Source: Dichetophora obliterata (Eukaryota; Arthropoda; Insecta; Diptera; Sciomyzidae). From it: 64,000 nucleotides of DNA. Positions 44,398 through 57,345 of the stretch are shown here, one piece after another. A program made the translations under genes and the position numbers. The stretch lies in the NCBI GenBank assembly GCA_963920525.1, contig OY986438.1, positions 134,198,671 through 134,262,670 of the forward strand, in the 5' to 3' direction. How positions within the stretch are numbered: the stretch's first letter is position 1; each line of letters begins with the position of its first letter. Under the pieces are notes generated by a model that did not search any database, had not been told where the DNA came from, and saw only the letters and a list, made by a program, of their open reading frames with translations.

Positions 44398-44845
44398 TCA
44401 ACGACGGTACTGCAGGTAATCTATAATTTTATGTTTGATTGAGTCCATGGATTCACTTAAGCTTATAACATCAGATACAAAATTAAAATCACCGCAAGCG
44501 CTTCTAAGAGGTTCACTTTGCAAATAATTAGTTCTACAAAAGTTCATGTGGAGTAACTCAAAAGATCTTCTAGGACGAAGAGGAATATTAAAATATACTT
44601 TACTCAATAAATATGGACTGTTGACATATCCATGTATAAGTTTTGTAATCCAACAAGCATTTATCATAATTCGCCGATTTTTTAAAGAAGGAAGATTTAA
44701 GAGTTGTAACCGATATTCATAAGATGGTAAGTGAAAATCAGTATTACAATAAAGATAGCTTAAGCAAAACAAAAGTAATTGTTTCTGCACTGATTCAATG
44801 TCGTATATGTAACAACCGTATCGTGGGCACCAAACACTGGCTATA
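44398..44845 (-). pseudogene. LINE fragment: C-terminus of a Jockey/CR1-type reverse transcriptase
   Basis: The minus strand encodes WCPRYGCYIYDIESVQKQ, then a region with YEYRLQLLNLPSLKNRR and LLSKVYFNIPLRPRRSFELL, the conserved end of reverse transcriptases in Jockey/CR1-like LINEs without RNase H. It stops at 44398. The catalytic palm is absent. The fragment abuts an endonuclease fragment of a different LINE that runs the other way. Confidence 0.75.
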
Positions 44846-45165
44846 TTGAGTGAACCTTACGCCGAAAAAACCGTAGGAGCATGGACCTCGGACATTACCG
44901 GGAAAGCCACCCTATGGTCTTGTGGAAGGGCTCTCCCTTCTATCTAAGGCTTCATACACGTGCAAACGGTTTCGTCCGCGCGGAAGTAGATGGCATACAT
45001 GTCGTGAGTTGCTACCTAGCGCCAAGTCTGTCGATCCAGGAATACACGGAGATTCTTGACACGATATTCAGCGAAACGAGAGGCCTGAAACCACTCCTTA
45101 TCGCTGGTGACTTTAACGCGTGGGCAGTTGACTGGGGGGTTTCAAAAAACAAACCAACGTGGCTT
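44835..45165 (+). pseudogene. LINE endonuclease fragment (R1/I-like)
   Basis: The plus strand reads, with a frame change near 44925, SEPYAEKTVGAWTSDITGKA, then GFVRAEVDGIHVVSCYLAPS, and LLIAGDFNAWAVDWG. These are AP-endonuclease motifs of non-LTR elements; the GDFNAW motif holds catalytic Asp and Asn. The rest is missing. After a short stretch with AATAAA at about 45214 the hexamer array begins. Confidence 0.8.
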
Positions 45166-45232
45166 TATTCTCCTAACTGCACGGTGGGACCTTTTGAAGG
45201 TTCCCCCTTCGCGAATAAAATAAAAACTATAG

Positions 45233-46794
45233 CTATAACTATAACTATAACTATAACTATAACTATAACTATAACTATAACTATAACTATAACTATAACT
45301 ATAACTATAACTATAACTATAACTATAACTATAACTATAACTATAACTATAACTATAACTATAACTATAACTATAACTATAACTATAACTATAACTATAA
45401 CTATAACTATAACTATAACTATAACTATAACTATAACTATAACTATAACTATAACTATAACTATAACTATAACTATAACTATAACTATAACTATAACTAT
45501 AACTATAACTATAACTATAACTATAACTATAACTATAACTATAACTATAACTATAACTATAACTATAACTATAACTATAACTATAACTATAACTATAACT
45601 ATAACTATAACTATAACTATAACTATAACTATAACTATAACTATAACTATAACTATAACTATAACTATAACTATAACTATAACTATAACTATAACTATAA
45701 CTATAACTATAACTATAACTATAACTATAACTATAACTATAACTATAACTATAACTATAACTATAACTATAACTATAACTATAACTATAACTATAACTAT
45801 AACTATAACTATAACTATAACTATAACTATAACTATAACTATAACTATAACTATAACTATAACTATAACTATAACTATAACTATAACTATAACTATAACT
45901 ATAACTATAACTATAACTATAACTATAACTATAACTATAACTATAACTATAACTATAACTATAACTATAACTATAACTATAACTATAACTATAACTATAA
46001 CTATAACTATAACTATAACTATAACTATAACTATAACTATAACTATAACTATAACTATAACTATAACTATAACTATAACTATAACTATAACTATAACTAT
46101 AACTATAACTATAACTATAACTATAACTATAACTATAACTATAACTATAACTATAACTATAACTATAACTATAACTATAACTATAACTATAACTATAACT
46201 ATAACTATAACTATAACTATAACTATAACTATAACTATAACTATAACTATAACTATAACTATAACTATAACTATAACTATAACTATAACTATAACTATAA
46301 CTATAACTATAACTATAACTATAACTATAACTATAACTATAACTATAACTATAACTATAACTATAACTATAACTATAACTATAACTATAACTATAACTAT
46401 AACTATAACTATAACTATAACTATAACTATAACTATAACTATAACTATAACTATAACTATAACTATAACTATAACTATAACTATAACTATAACTATAACT
46501 ATAACTATAACTATAACTATAACTATAACTATAACTATAACTATAACTATAACTATAACTATAACTATAACTAAAACTATAACTATAACTATACCTATAA
46601 CTATAACTATAACTATAACTATAACTATAACTATAACTATAACTATAACTATAACTATAACTATAACTATAACTATAACTATAACTATAACTATAACTAT
46701 AACTATAACTATAACTATAACTATAACTATAACTATAACTATAACTATAACTATAACTATAACTATAACTATAACTATAACTATAACTATAACT
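45233..46794. repeat. Hexanucleotide (ATAACT)n array, about 260 copies
   Basis: About 1562 bp of near-perfect ATAACT repeat. I see only two substitutions, at 46574 (T to A) and 46594 (A to C), 20 bp apart. Two frames lack stops, which creates artefactual open frames of (Ile-Thr)n on the plus strand and (Ser-Tyr)n on the minus strand. The array follows an AATAAA and a LINE fragment, so it could have grown from a short tandem 3' tail. Confidence 0.97.
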
Positions 46795-48044
46795 TGCCAA
46801 AAGTTATTGCATGTTTATTTTCAATGACATGCATGTTTATAACTTTTTCAAAAACAATCGCAAAAAAACTTTATGTTGTCACCGCAAAATGTTCAATATA
46901 AAAATATGGATATTTTATTATTATTTTACTTTTTTGTTACAGCACAATAAACTCATAATTTTACAGTCCACAAAATAAGCTGTGAGCCACTGTATATTGA
47001 CCAAACTGACTCAAGCATTGTTCTCTTAAATATAAAGTGCTTAACAAGTAAGACATCATATAATAATGAACATTATCTCAAAACTTATTTTAACATAAAA
47101 TAGATATAACTTTTTTTTATTACAAATGTAGGTACCTTTTTTTATTTTTACCCAATTTAAATAAAATTTGTTTGTAGTTCATAAACATCGAAATCGCTTT
47201 AAATTATTAGAACATGTAAATAATTTTATTTTTTGTGTCATTTCTTAAACCCTTTACTGTAAACACAACCACATTACGACAAAAATTTTGTCATTTAACA
47301 TGACAACCATAACTAATTTTTTTAACACTGCATTTTTACACTTGATAGTACTCCCTCCCCCCTTACCCCAAAAAAAAGCAAAATTTATTGCAAAATTTCA
47401 TTTCTTTGTAATTAAATCACCGCCAAGTGGTTTATTAGGTCTGAAATTATTTTCTTACCCCCATAAAATATCCACAGAATCAAATGTTAGGATAAATTAA
47501 GTGCGTCCCCAAAATGCCAAACATTCAGAACGAATTCCCGAGTGACACACTCTGACTTAATAAACATAACAAAGTGAAAGCAAAAAAGGAAAAAAATCAA
47601 CCTCAGCGGAAAAACCGTAATAAATTTAATTTGCCTTAAAGTGAATTTTTGGCGCTTTGATAGAGAGTGAAGCCAGAGTTAGTATTTTAGCTGAACAAGG
47701 CTGTGTTAGTGTGTGTGTGTGACGAAGAGAGTTGGAGGGAACAACATTTTTTTAAGTATTTTAAAAACTTTGCTACTAAACCAAAAAAGAAGAAAAATGA
47801 GCTGATACCAAATAAAGTGTTTGCCTTGATTTTTGGCCTGTTGAATCTTCGTTCTTTTTCTTTTTTCTTCGAACGGTTCTTATTTGCAGAAATTATTATA
47901 GTTGTTTTTGTCGGTGGTGTTGTTATCTGATACTTGTCTAAATGTAGCATCAGCATTAAACAAAGACTTCCGTCGGGTTGTCAGGGAATTAAGTTGCGCC
48001 CATGCAACAATAGTGGCAACACTGGTAACATCTCTTTCTTTCTA

Positions 48045-48080
<36 letters not shown>

Positions 48081-49786
48081 CACAGTGTGTGCATTAAAAA
48101 TTTAAATTTTAATTTCTTTAATAAGCTGTTAAATTCTAGTACTGGGCTCAAATGCATAAAAACTTTTTCAGTATCAATGCCAAAATTTATGATGATGATA
48201 AATTTTATGTTAAGAAATGAACAAAATGTTTTTAGCGAAAAATACATAATATCTAAATACAACCCAATATACATAATATTAAAAACAAAAAAAATCTTTT
48301 GTTTTATGAACAGCTTAAAGTATCGTGCTAAAATCAGCGTGAAAACGCTCATAAAAGACTGTCAACAACAAAAGCAATAATTATAAATTTCTAAATTAGC
48401 TCGCTGAAATCGCAATAGAAGCTTTTTTCCACCATGAATGTATATTTTTCATTTTTTATTCGAAAGTTTTTAAACATGCCAATAATATTCAGAACGCGTT
48501 ACAAGAATAACGTCAAAAGTGATTAATTAGGCTTTGTGTTCTTAAATTAGCAACAACAAACACAAGTTTGGAAAAATTTGGCAACGTCTGGTCGAGTGAA
48601 ACTCATTAAGACGTAGCCAATATCGACATGACAAGAACAACTGTGTAGAGAATGAAAAAAAGAGCAAAAGTAATATGCTAATTAGGCGAACGTCCCCTTC
48701 CGTAAAAAAAAACAAAAATTTACAGCAACATTGTAAGATTTCAGTATTTTCGCTACACAATTTATGAAATGCATAAATAACAAAATTTAACTGTGCATTA
48801 AATGCAATTTATAAGAATTATCGATTATTTATAATACTTTCAATTAAATTTTAACATTTTTATAACAAGAGCGCACTCAACATCAAAATTCTCTGCTTTT
48901 AAGTGAAAACAACTAGGAATTCGTCGAAATCAGCAGAAAACTTTTAATTACTTTGCAACACTAATAAACTCAGCAAAATGTTATTATATTTTTTTCCACT
49001 TCGTTGCTAGTTTCTTCTCATTTTTTTTTATTCAAACGAAATTCACCTGAATTTTTCTTGAAACAAAATTTTTATATATTTTTTTATTTTCTTTTCTTTA
49101 CTTAACTTGATATGAAACAGCAGCTGAAAATAATTTTCAACATCATCGCATTTAGCTCATGATCGCCACAGTGGCAAGAATTTCGCTCTAGCATAAGAAA
49201 GAGATAGTTGTATGTTGGAGGGAATGTAAGATAGAGATAGCGTCAATCATATTAGCCACTAATTATTAGTCATTTAGAAAACAATTTTGGTAGCAGGTTG
49301 CAAAAATCGGTGGTTCGAGTAAATAAGTTGAAGGTAAAGACAAGGTATTTAGAAATTTTTGTATAATAGAAATAATTAAATAAAAATTAGTAAAACACAA
49401 ATGCCAAGGAGAGGGGTTTTTTTTTGCATATACTTTGTTTTCGTTTTATTTTAACATTGCCTTAAAAATAAGCAATACTAGAAATTTGAAAATTTAAAAC
49501 AAGAGAATTGAAATTAAACTTAGGAAAAAACTCAGAAACGACATTATTATTTTTTTTTTTAATGATAATAACTGTAATTCTAAGGAACATTTTGCGCGTC
49601 TTATTCATAAAAAATTAATTTTTTTCCTGTTTTTACGCTCATTGCTTCTTAAAAAAATATCAATAGGATCTAAATAAGCATAAATAATTTTTTAAAGAAG
49701 CCTGATATGAACGTTTTCCGCTAAGATTAACGTTTTCTGGTCATTGTCTGGTGGGAACATCAAAAGGATGATAGAGTGACTGATGA
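46795..49786. other. AT-rich sequence, no gene; (CT)n tract
   Basis: A (CT)n microsatellite lies at about 48045-48078. Short open frames here have no recognisable motif. I see nothing else. Confidence 0.5.
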
Positions 49787-50035
49787 TAATAAGTTATAAA
49801 ATTTTGACGTAATAGCGTTACGTCTTATCACGTAGTTTCCAAAAAATTTTAAGTTGAAATGACGTCATGAGGTTTTAAAATCAACCTTAACCGTATTACC
49901 ATAACTTTTATCTTTGCTCTTATACTAAGCGAGTAATAATTGCATGCACCGCTTTAGCATTTCAGCTTTAAATTTTTTGGAAACCACGAGATAAGACGTA
50001 ACGCTGTCGCGTCAAAATCTTATTACTTACTAGCA
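49787..50035. mobile_element. Foldback MITE with about 75-bp arms
   Basis: The arms 49787-49862 and about 49963-50035 pair: AAAATTTTGACG, GCGTTACGTCTTATC and GGTTTCC...AAAAAATTT appear in both, inverted. No target duplication is clear. Confidence 0.7.
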
Positions 50036-50545
50036 GGCTTAAGGCTTGCAAGCGTAAGGTAATAGCGCGACGTTGCCAACTGTCAAGCTAAAATATTTTT
50101 AATGATAAATGTGTACAAGTCGTTACCGAAATCGTAACGTGGCGTGATACAGCGTAGAAGTCTGTAGAAAATAGATTTCTACGCAACGTTACGATTTTTG
50201 ACAGTTCGTCAGCTGTGGGACAAGCGAAAAATTTTGTTTATCTTCACAAAATTGTAAATTTTAATGCTATATAAGAAAGGATGCTTTTATTGAAGAGGAG
50301 AAGTTAGTTATCCTACTAAAATAAAGTGAGTGCCCTGCACTACGGCGCTTGCACTACGTTGGACTACGATTTTGGTAATCGCTTATCCTCGAGGCAACGT
50401 CGCACTACGCTACATCCCGCTGCGCTACCTCACGTTACGCTAGGGTAATCAAGCCTTTACTGTTGTCTGCGGCTTAGCTACGGAATTTTTTTATCAATCT
50501 ACTTAACACCTTAAAGCAGGCGCTGGGCGCCCCATAGCTCACTGA
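50036..50545. other. Hairpin and CTACG-rich patch, no gene
   Basis: An imperfect hairpin at about 50127-50210 pairs AAATCGTAACGT with ACGTTACGATTT. At 50330-50460 a GC-richer patch repeats CACTACG, GCTACG or GCTACC at least eight times. Confidence 0.4.
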
Positions 50546-51793
50546 CAGTGTTGCCGCGACGATTTTAAAAAAGTATCCATGAAAAGGTCAAAAAAGTATC
50601 CACTTTTTTAAATAAAAGTATCCACGTATCAAAATAAAAAAAAATACTACATTTTTATGTTTTTTACACAAAAATATAACTTTAATATTTTTAAATAATG
50701 AAACCCAATTTTTTAAGCTTCCATAACAATTTTGTTTATTTAGTTTTAAAACCAATAAATATTTTTATATAATAATAAGAAACAAAACAGGTATTAAAAA
50801 GGTATTAAAAAGAAGCTTAAATTTGAGTACTACAGTCTTTTATATGTGTATCTATTGCCCTTTAATTACCTACATTACTTTTATAAGTATAATATATATA
50901 CAAAAGCAACATACAAAACAATATATAATTGCATAAAAAAGGAACACAAAATTAATAACTTATTCAGTTTATTGTAAAATAAATTATATGGGTTGCTATT
51001 GCTCTTTAATTTTATTAAGTTAACATTGTACGATGAAAAAAAGCGATTCAATTAGAAACATTTATTTTGAAAAGAATATAAGAGATAAAGACATGAAATT
51101 TTTTTACGTATATAATACAAAACACAATGTTCTAAAAAAAGGAATCGTTTTCAGCCAGGGTGAAGATATTTTGGTAGAAATTTATTGGAAACAAAAAAAT
51201 CAAAATACATATTAATAAAGGTACTTGTCGCTACAACTTCAACTAGAATTCTTAAGTTTTGTTACAATTTGCATTCGCTACGGGTATGGGTATTTGCTAC
51301 GATATTAAGGGTTAAAAATCACAGATTTTTTTAAGAAATCACAGAAGACAATAAATGTCTTAAATGAAGTCTTTTTAATTTTTTTTTCCAACGTCCAATA
51401 TCACCTAAAACTTAGAAGTTTAAATACATTAATTTGAAAGCATTTTAAAAAATAATATATTTTCTACTATTTCCAAAGAAAATCTAATAGATTAGTTTTA
51501 TCGTTTTTAGCTAGTTTTAAATCAGGAAAAATACAGCTGAGCCATGAGGCAGACGTAAAATATGCTTTAATGCATTTTGATAAGAAAATATTACCCAAAA
51601 CTGTCTCAATGTCAACATTTGTCTTAACGTTTTTTTCGAATTTAAGGGACTGCCTACTTTTTATATTTTGCACACAAAAACATATACTCATATTAATAAA
51701 ACCTTTTGTAAAAAAGTATCCCAAATTACACTAAGGCTTAAAAAAAGCATCCATCAATTTTTGAAGGAAAAAAGTATCCAAACGGCAATACTG
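50546..51793. mobile_element. hAT-like non-autonomous element, 1248 bp
   Basis: The ends CAGTGTTGCCG and, inverted, CAGTATTGCCG lie between CTCACTGA (50538-50545) and CTCACTAA (51794-51801), an 8-bp duplication with one change. AAAAAAGTATCC words recur near both ends. A minus-strand frame at 51467-51724 may be a transposase remnant but shows no motif I can name. Confidence 0.8.
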
Positions 51794-51801
51794 CTCACTA
51801 A

Positions 51802-52499
51802 GCACTCTCTGAGCTTAACTTTTCACATGTATACAAAAGTCACAACAGAAGAGAATATAATTCAGTCGTTTGCTGACGGTGATGCTGTGAAAACCTATGT
51901 CGGTAATTTTATGTACACTCTAAAAAAAACAACTTTTTTGTTTGTAGATACATAATTCTTTTGCATATATTTTAATTTTATGAAGGTTTAACATAATTCA
52001 TACATATTGCCTATTAAGATTCTTTGCTTTTTTTTTTTTTTTTTGATATTATTTGTATTCATTAATATTATGATACTTAATTTTATGAGGTTTTGATTAT
52101 AATTTTAATGATTCGTACTGTATATTAGGATTAAATAATATTAAAACAAAAACAAAACACCTAAAAAACAATGTTTGACTATTCATCGGAATGTGACTTC
52201 TGTTCTGCAGAGAACCTTTCTTGCGAAGCAGAATGTGTAATTTTTCACTGCAAGCAAACTAATATAATTTATTTACTTAGAAGAAAATGCTGGAGCAATA
52301 ATGACATAGAAGAAATAGTAAACAATACCGATGACTAAAAACGAAATCTAAACACATATTATAGTATTTTTAGTGATATAAACATACAAACATGAAAATC
52401 TAGGTAATTGTGACAACTATTTCGCTCAGTGTGCGCTATTCGAGAGCGCACCACTACTAACAAGACAAAATAAAATATGACTGTGTTAGAATGGCGAGC
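51802..52499. other. AT-rich sequence, nothing recognised
   Basis: No supported feature. Confidence 0.5.
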
Positions 52500-52783
52500 C
52501 CTGCCTTAAAGATGCGTCAATTTATTCATACATGTGCTTATTTTTAGATAACTTTGATTTTTGACTAAATTTTATGTGATACGGCTAGTTTTGCTACATC
52601 CGACATAGTGATGCGATATGGCATCATCGCCTTTATTGGGTTAAGACAATACATATCAAAGAAAGAAAAAAATTTATTTTTTTTCTTTTGTTTTGGAGCG
52701 CCGCTCTGCACTTATATGTATCTCACTTTTCGTCTTGCTCGAGGCTCATCAGTTTTTCTTTTTTTTTTTTTTTGCGCTGTGCT

Positions 52784-55700
52784 CAGTGTTGTCATATCTT
52801 TGTGAGTATAAAACGTCATTGGTCGATCCAAAGTACGTCAAAATACGTCAGTTTCAAATAATTTAGGAAAAAACATAAAAAAATAAATGCATATTTTAAC
52901 AAACATTTATTAATGCATAGTAATAAAAAACCATATATATTCTATAAAAGTATTTCATATGAGACAAGACAAAACAACAATAAGTTGAACTTATTTAGTA
53001 ATTTGCACTTCGTACTCTTCGTTTGAATTGAATAATGAGGAATGTAATTGGGTTAATTAGACTCATATACCTACATCATTTAATGTTAACAGTACAAAGA
53101 TAAAATATATGCCAAAATATCAGCTATAGAGCAAATGAAACAAATATCTAACTATGGATTCTATCATTTCTTCAATAAAGTCAAAAAATAGCAAAATATA
53201 AATAGAAAAATTCAAATTTTTTTATTAGAAAAATCAAGCATTAAATGCTTCAGTAGCTTTTTATCTTGTTGTTGGTTTGGTGCTAGCCAAAATCACTAAC
53301 GCCATTTCGTTTCGTTTATTGAAGTAATTCGTTTTACATATATAGGGCATCCTTCGTCAAATCGTTATACATAAAGATCGACGCCAATCGTGCTGATATG
53401 AATATGCTAGTTTCCATGCGCAATTCAACACAAAAAATAACTTTTTAAAATTTTTTTCAATGATGTCTGTTAGTGGAGTAGTAAAAAATAATTTTAATAA
53501 TTTTTATAAATTGTTAAGGACTTTTTATTTAAAAAAAACTCTAAACTAACGCTGGCTTCGTTCAGTCTTGAGTTTTTCTATGTTATTACTTTCTACTGGT
53601 TTTAGATTTTACAAATATTATACAAAAGACAAAGTTTAAGGTCACTGAGTGTTCATAATGAATAAAAACTATGGAAATTTTGAAAATCACTTCTGAAAAT
53701 ATGTCATCACCCACTTTCGATTTTCAAAATTCAGAGTACTTATACATAATTACTATATGTCAAATAATTTCATTCTTAGTTCGTCCGAATTTTCAAAGAT
53801 ATGATATTTTTTATGTAAAATTAATGATTTGTTATGATAATGTTTTGTACACTTTTTTCCCTGTATTTGATAATTTCATTGTTCTTCAGCAAAATTGTTC
53901 CCATTATTTTGACCAACAGCTTTGTTGAACAAATAAACATGAAAAATCGTTTGAAATTGTATTGCAAACTTTTTGGCCCTCATATTTTTGGCCCTCTTTA
54001 AACATTTCAAAACAATAAAAATAACTCATACCCCATGAATCATACGCTATGATGATCTAATTTTTCGATGCAACCTATGCTGACTTTATGCTAGACTTTT
54101 TGTAAGACCCACTCGATCCATTTTTTCAGCAAAGTTCAGTACATAAAAAGGTTATATTATTCTGCATCCCATGAACTAAATGAATAATAATTTATTAAAA
54201 TTGGTTATATATTAAGAAAAATGCCAGATTTGAAGCATTTAAACTATTATAAAACTCATAAAAAAAATGACACTTATTGTTTACTTTAGCAAACAAGAAA
54301 TATATTTTTATATTTGTGCTAGTATTCCCCGGCAGACGTCAAATGCCGAATATTTTCATCATTTTCAGTATAGCTGCCGAAAGTAACCATATAAACTAAA
54401 TTTCCAAATTTTAGTCTAATACAATCAAAACCTTGATATAGCATTTTTGTTTTTTTGTAAGCAGTAAAAGGGGTGCGGCAAAATTATTTACCTCAAACCT
54501 TCTCGTACTCGAAACAAATCGACAGCCAGAACTTCAGCTGAGTTTAGCTTAAGCCTGGCGCACTTTACTTCACTCCACGCTTACCCCCCGAAAAGTGAGT
54601 TTATCTAAAGTGGGACAGGCCCATTTTTGGTGCACTTGCCGAGAGTAACCATATGAACTAAATTACAAAATGTTTGTCTAATACAACCCAAACCGTTAAA
54701 ATAAAACATTTGCATTGGTTTGTGGGTGGTAAAAGGAGGGCGTGGAAACCAATTTTTCGTGCAATTTCTGACAGTAACCATACAAACCAAATTACCAAAT
54801 TTATGCCTAATATGAGAAAAAACGTCTGAAATAAAGCTTTTTTTTGTGGGCGGAATAAGGAGGCGTGGAAATCCATCAGTACATTTGCCGAGAGTAACCA
54901 TACAAACAATATTACTAAATTTTAGTCTTATACAACCCATACCGATTGAAATATAGCCTTTTTATTACTTTGGGGGCGTTAAAAGGCAGGTTTGGTACAT
55001 TTTTCCCTTCCATCCTTTAACCATTTCGTATCGAAAAAAAGGACTGCCATAATTACAGGTCAATCGGTCGAGTTGTTTTGGAGTTTAGAGGCATCACACA
55101 TACATACACACATTGGTTTGTTTTTTATGTATATAGATATTGATTTGTGGGCGGTAAAAGTGGGCGGTAAAACATTTATATATAGTGACCGCCTCCTGGA
55201 GTACCTACTATAAAAATGTGTAGTACTCCGGAATTGCCATGATTTCGAAAAATTGGTCGTATATATATTGTGACCACTCCCATTTTTTGTACAGTTAGCG
55301 ACAGTAACTATCTCAACAAAATTACTTCATTTCAGTTTTTTTCGATCAAAACCGTCTGATATATATCCTTTTTTGGTTTGTGGTCGATAGCGCAAATTTG
55401 GTTTATATTGGAGGTACCACGATCCCTTTTCCAATCGTTACAAAACCTCACAGGCACACTTTCAAGATGTGGCTTCAGTTTCCCTGAAAATTTCATAGAG
55501 ATAGGTTTAGCGGTTTTGGAGTCTTTGAGTGATATAGCCACATGCCCACATACATACATCCATTTTTATATATATATAAAAGAAGAAGAAGATTAGATTT
55601 CAAAACAGTTAAGATGCTAAGAAGCCAATATATCAGATAGTTTGTGACCGATTTAAATGAAAAAAAATTTTTATGATTAATATAAGCATAATATTTTCAA

Positions 55701-55992
55701 TTTTGTACCTATTAAAATTTTTTAGGCCAAAAATTTATCGAAGAAAACAGATAAGAAAGTAGCAAAACAAGGAAAAATTTGCAATTTCAATATGTGCAAA
55801 CAGTGTTGCAGAACAAAAAAAATATGAGTGCAACTTTAGAGTTATTTTCACGATGTTTTTTCTTACATGTTTTTATATAAGAAACAAGTTTTTGTGAGTA
55901 AAATACGTCATTTTAGCCTTATAATACATCAAACGTCATTTGGGTTTAAAATACGTCAAAAAAACATATTTAACGTCATTCTGGCAACGCTG
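52784..55992. mobile_element. hAT-like element inside copy B, 3209 bp
   Basis: The ends CAGTGTTGTCA and, inverted, CAGCGTTGCCA lie between GCTGTGCT (52776-52783) and CCTGTGCT (55993-56000), an 8-bp duplication with one change. Both ends are rich in ACGTCA words. It holds a tandem-repeat block (54340-55590) but no recognisable transposase. Comparison with copy A, where the site is CTAGCACAGTGC without insertion, supports these limits. Confidence 0.75.
54340..55590 (+). repeat. Degenerate tandem repeat, second copy of the 2.4-3.1 kb family
   Basis: AGTAACCATA-like landmarks recur near 54385, 54648, 54775 and 54894 (period about 119-127 bp in the regular part), with GGGCGGTAAAAG, GAGGGCGTGGAAACC and AACCGTCTGA blocks. 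Orientation is inverse to the copy at 2440-3130. The block sits within the 3.2-kb hAT-like element. Confidence 0.6.
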
Positions 55993-56429
55993 CCTGTGCT
56001 AGCTGAGAGCAAAGAGAAACAGCAACATGGAGTTTATTGAAACTCTCGCAACACAAACGCGTCAAAAAAAACAAATTAGCAATATGTGGAAGCTGGGATG
56101 ATTTCTTAAAAAACTTAATACCTTAATTAAATATACTTATTATAATATGATATTATAAATGATATTTTAAAAAAAATTTTCATAATAATCTCCCCAGTAC
56201 TTTTAGAGTAAAGTCGTAACTTTAAATTTTCACTGAAATTTTATATAATAGTATAGAAGTTTAAATATAGAAATGAATATCCTCTTTATTTCTTATGTAC
56301 ATTTTTTATAAAAAAGAACTTAAAATCAAATGGAATATAAAAATAAGCATTTTGACTTGGTCATGAATTTAGCATACAAGCAAAAAAATGTTTAGGATGA
56401 AAAGTAAAGTCAAAATGTATTGCATAAAA

Positions 56430-57345
56430 CTGAATGTTTCGTAGAAAATCTCTTATGCTTAAATACTACATCGCATCGCGTTGGTAAACTTTCGACCAAA
56501 GCTCCACAACGGTACTTTGATATAATATACCAAATCCTTTGAATTTGCGTACACAAATCTGGCAAAATGTTGGGTTTTACCATTAGTATTTGCCGCTCGA
56601 CATCACTCCACAGATTCTCAGTCGGGTTGAGGTCCGGTGTAATAACTTCAAAAATTAACATTATTGTCTTCCATGCAACTCTTGACTCTGCGAGCAGTAT
56701 ACTTTGGATTATTATCCTGCATAAAACGGCATTAAAGCGGCAAAACATCTTCTGCAAAGGGTATCATGGTATTGACAAGTATGTTTTTGTAAACCTGCTG
56801 ATTCCTATTTTGGTAAATTTTAACAACTGGACAAAGAATACGCCGCACATACCATAACATTTCTGCCACCGTGTTTAATAGTCTTAAGCGTGTACCTGTG
56901 ATTGTGTTGCATGTTTTGAGGACGCCACACATATTGTTTGTCGTCAGATCCGAACCGGCAAATCTTTGATTCATCACTCCAAAGTACATTTTTCCAAAAA
57001 CTCATTAGTATTTTGAAATGTTTTTTTTTTTTTTTTGCAAACACAAGTCTACATTTAATATTTGTTTGTGACACAGTGGCGTATGTTGGGCTATCTTATG
57101 GTTTTTGAGGACACATTTATGCCATATTTTGATGAAGTTTCATTTTTAATTTCATTTGAGGTCTTAAAAATATAATAAAATTTAGCTCTCTAAATCAAAT
57201 GGTCTTGTCTTGCTATTTTATCGCGCTCTGGGACACGGTTTTACCTTCTTAATGCTCCTGTACATGTTGTCATGATCAATATCTGAAGCTTTGCTTTCAC
57301 CATTTTTCATTTGCTGAATCAACTGCCGCTGAGTCTCTGAACACC
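56430..57345 (-). pseudogene. Tc1-like transposase pseudogene, broken
   Basis: Reading down the minus strand, an N-terminal SETQRQLIQQMKNG is followed after a deletion by FWKNVLWSDESKI (first Asp), QYVWRPQNMQHN and a KHGGRNVMV block, then QDNNPKYTA (second Asp) and PDLNPTENLWSDV (final Glu region), ending with SLPTRCDVVFKHKRF. The order and motifs are those of Tc1 transposases of the DDE type. At least two frame changes and a stop after EDNNVNF break it. I did not find the element's terminal repeats. Confidence 0.85.

Larger units (their letters stand above)
52500..56257 (-). mobile_element. Helitron-like repeat, copy B, interrupted
   Basis: Read on the minus strand it begins TCTATACTATTATATAAAA (56257) and follows copy A closely: GTTACGACTTTACTC, GACGCGTTTGTGTTGC, GAGTTTCAATAA, CAGCTAGCACAG. 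After a 3.2-kb interruption it resumes with CTGATGAGCCTCGAGCAAG, CATATAAGTGCAGAGC and GATATGTATTGTCTTA. It has the undisturbed sequence where copy A carries its hAT-like insertion. Confidence 0.6.

Noticed and set aside
44881..46827. Long open frames of (Ile-Thr)n on the plus strand and (Ser-Tyr)n on the minus strand
   Set aside because: They are forced by the ATAACT hexamer, which lacks stops in these frames. They are not genes.
47902..48380. Overlapping open frames around the (CT)n tract
   Set aside because: The composition follows the microsatellite and AT-rich flanks. There is no domain or splice support.
54340..55590. CRISPR-like spacing of the repeated blocks
   Set aside because: The repeats are degenerate, with long, similar intervening parts, and the DNA is eukaryotic. 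It is a decayed tandem repeat.
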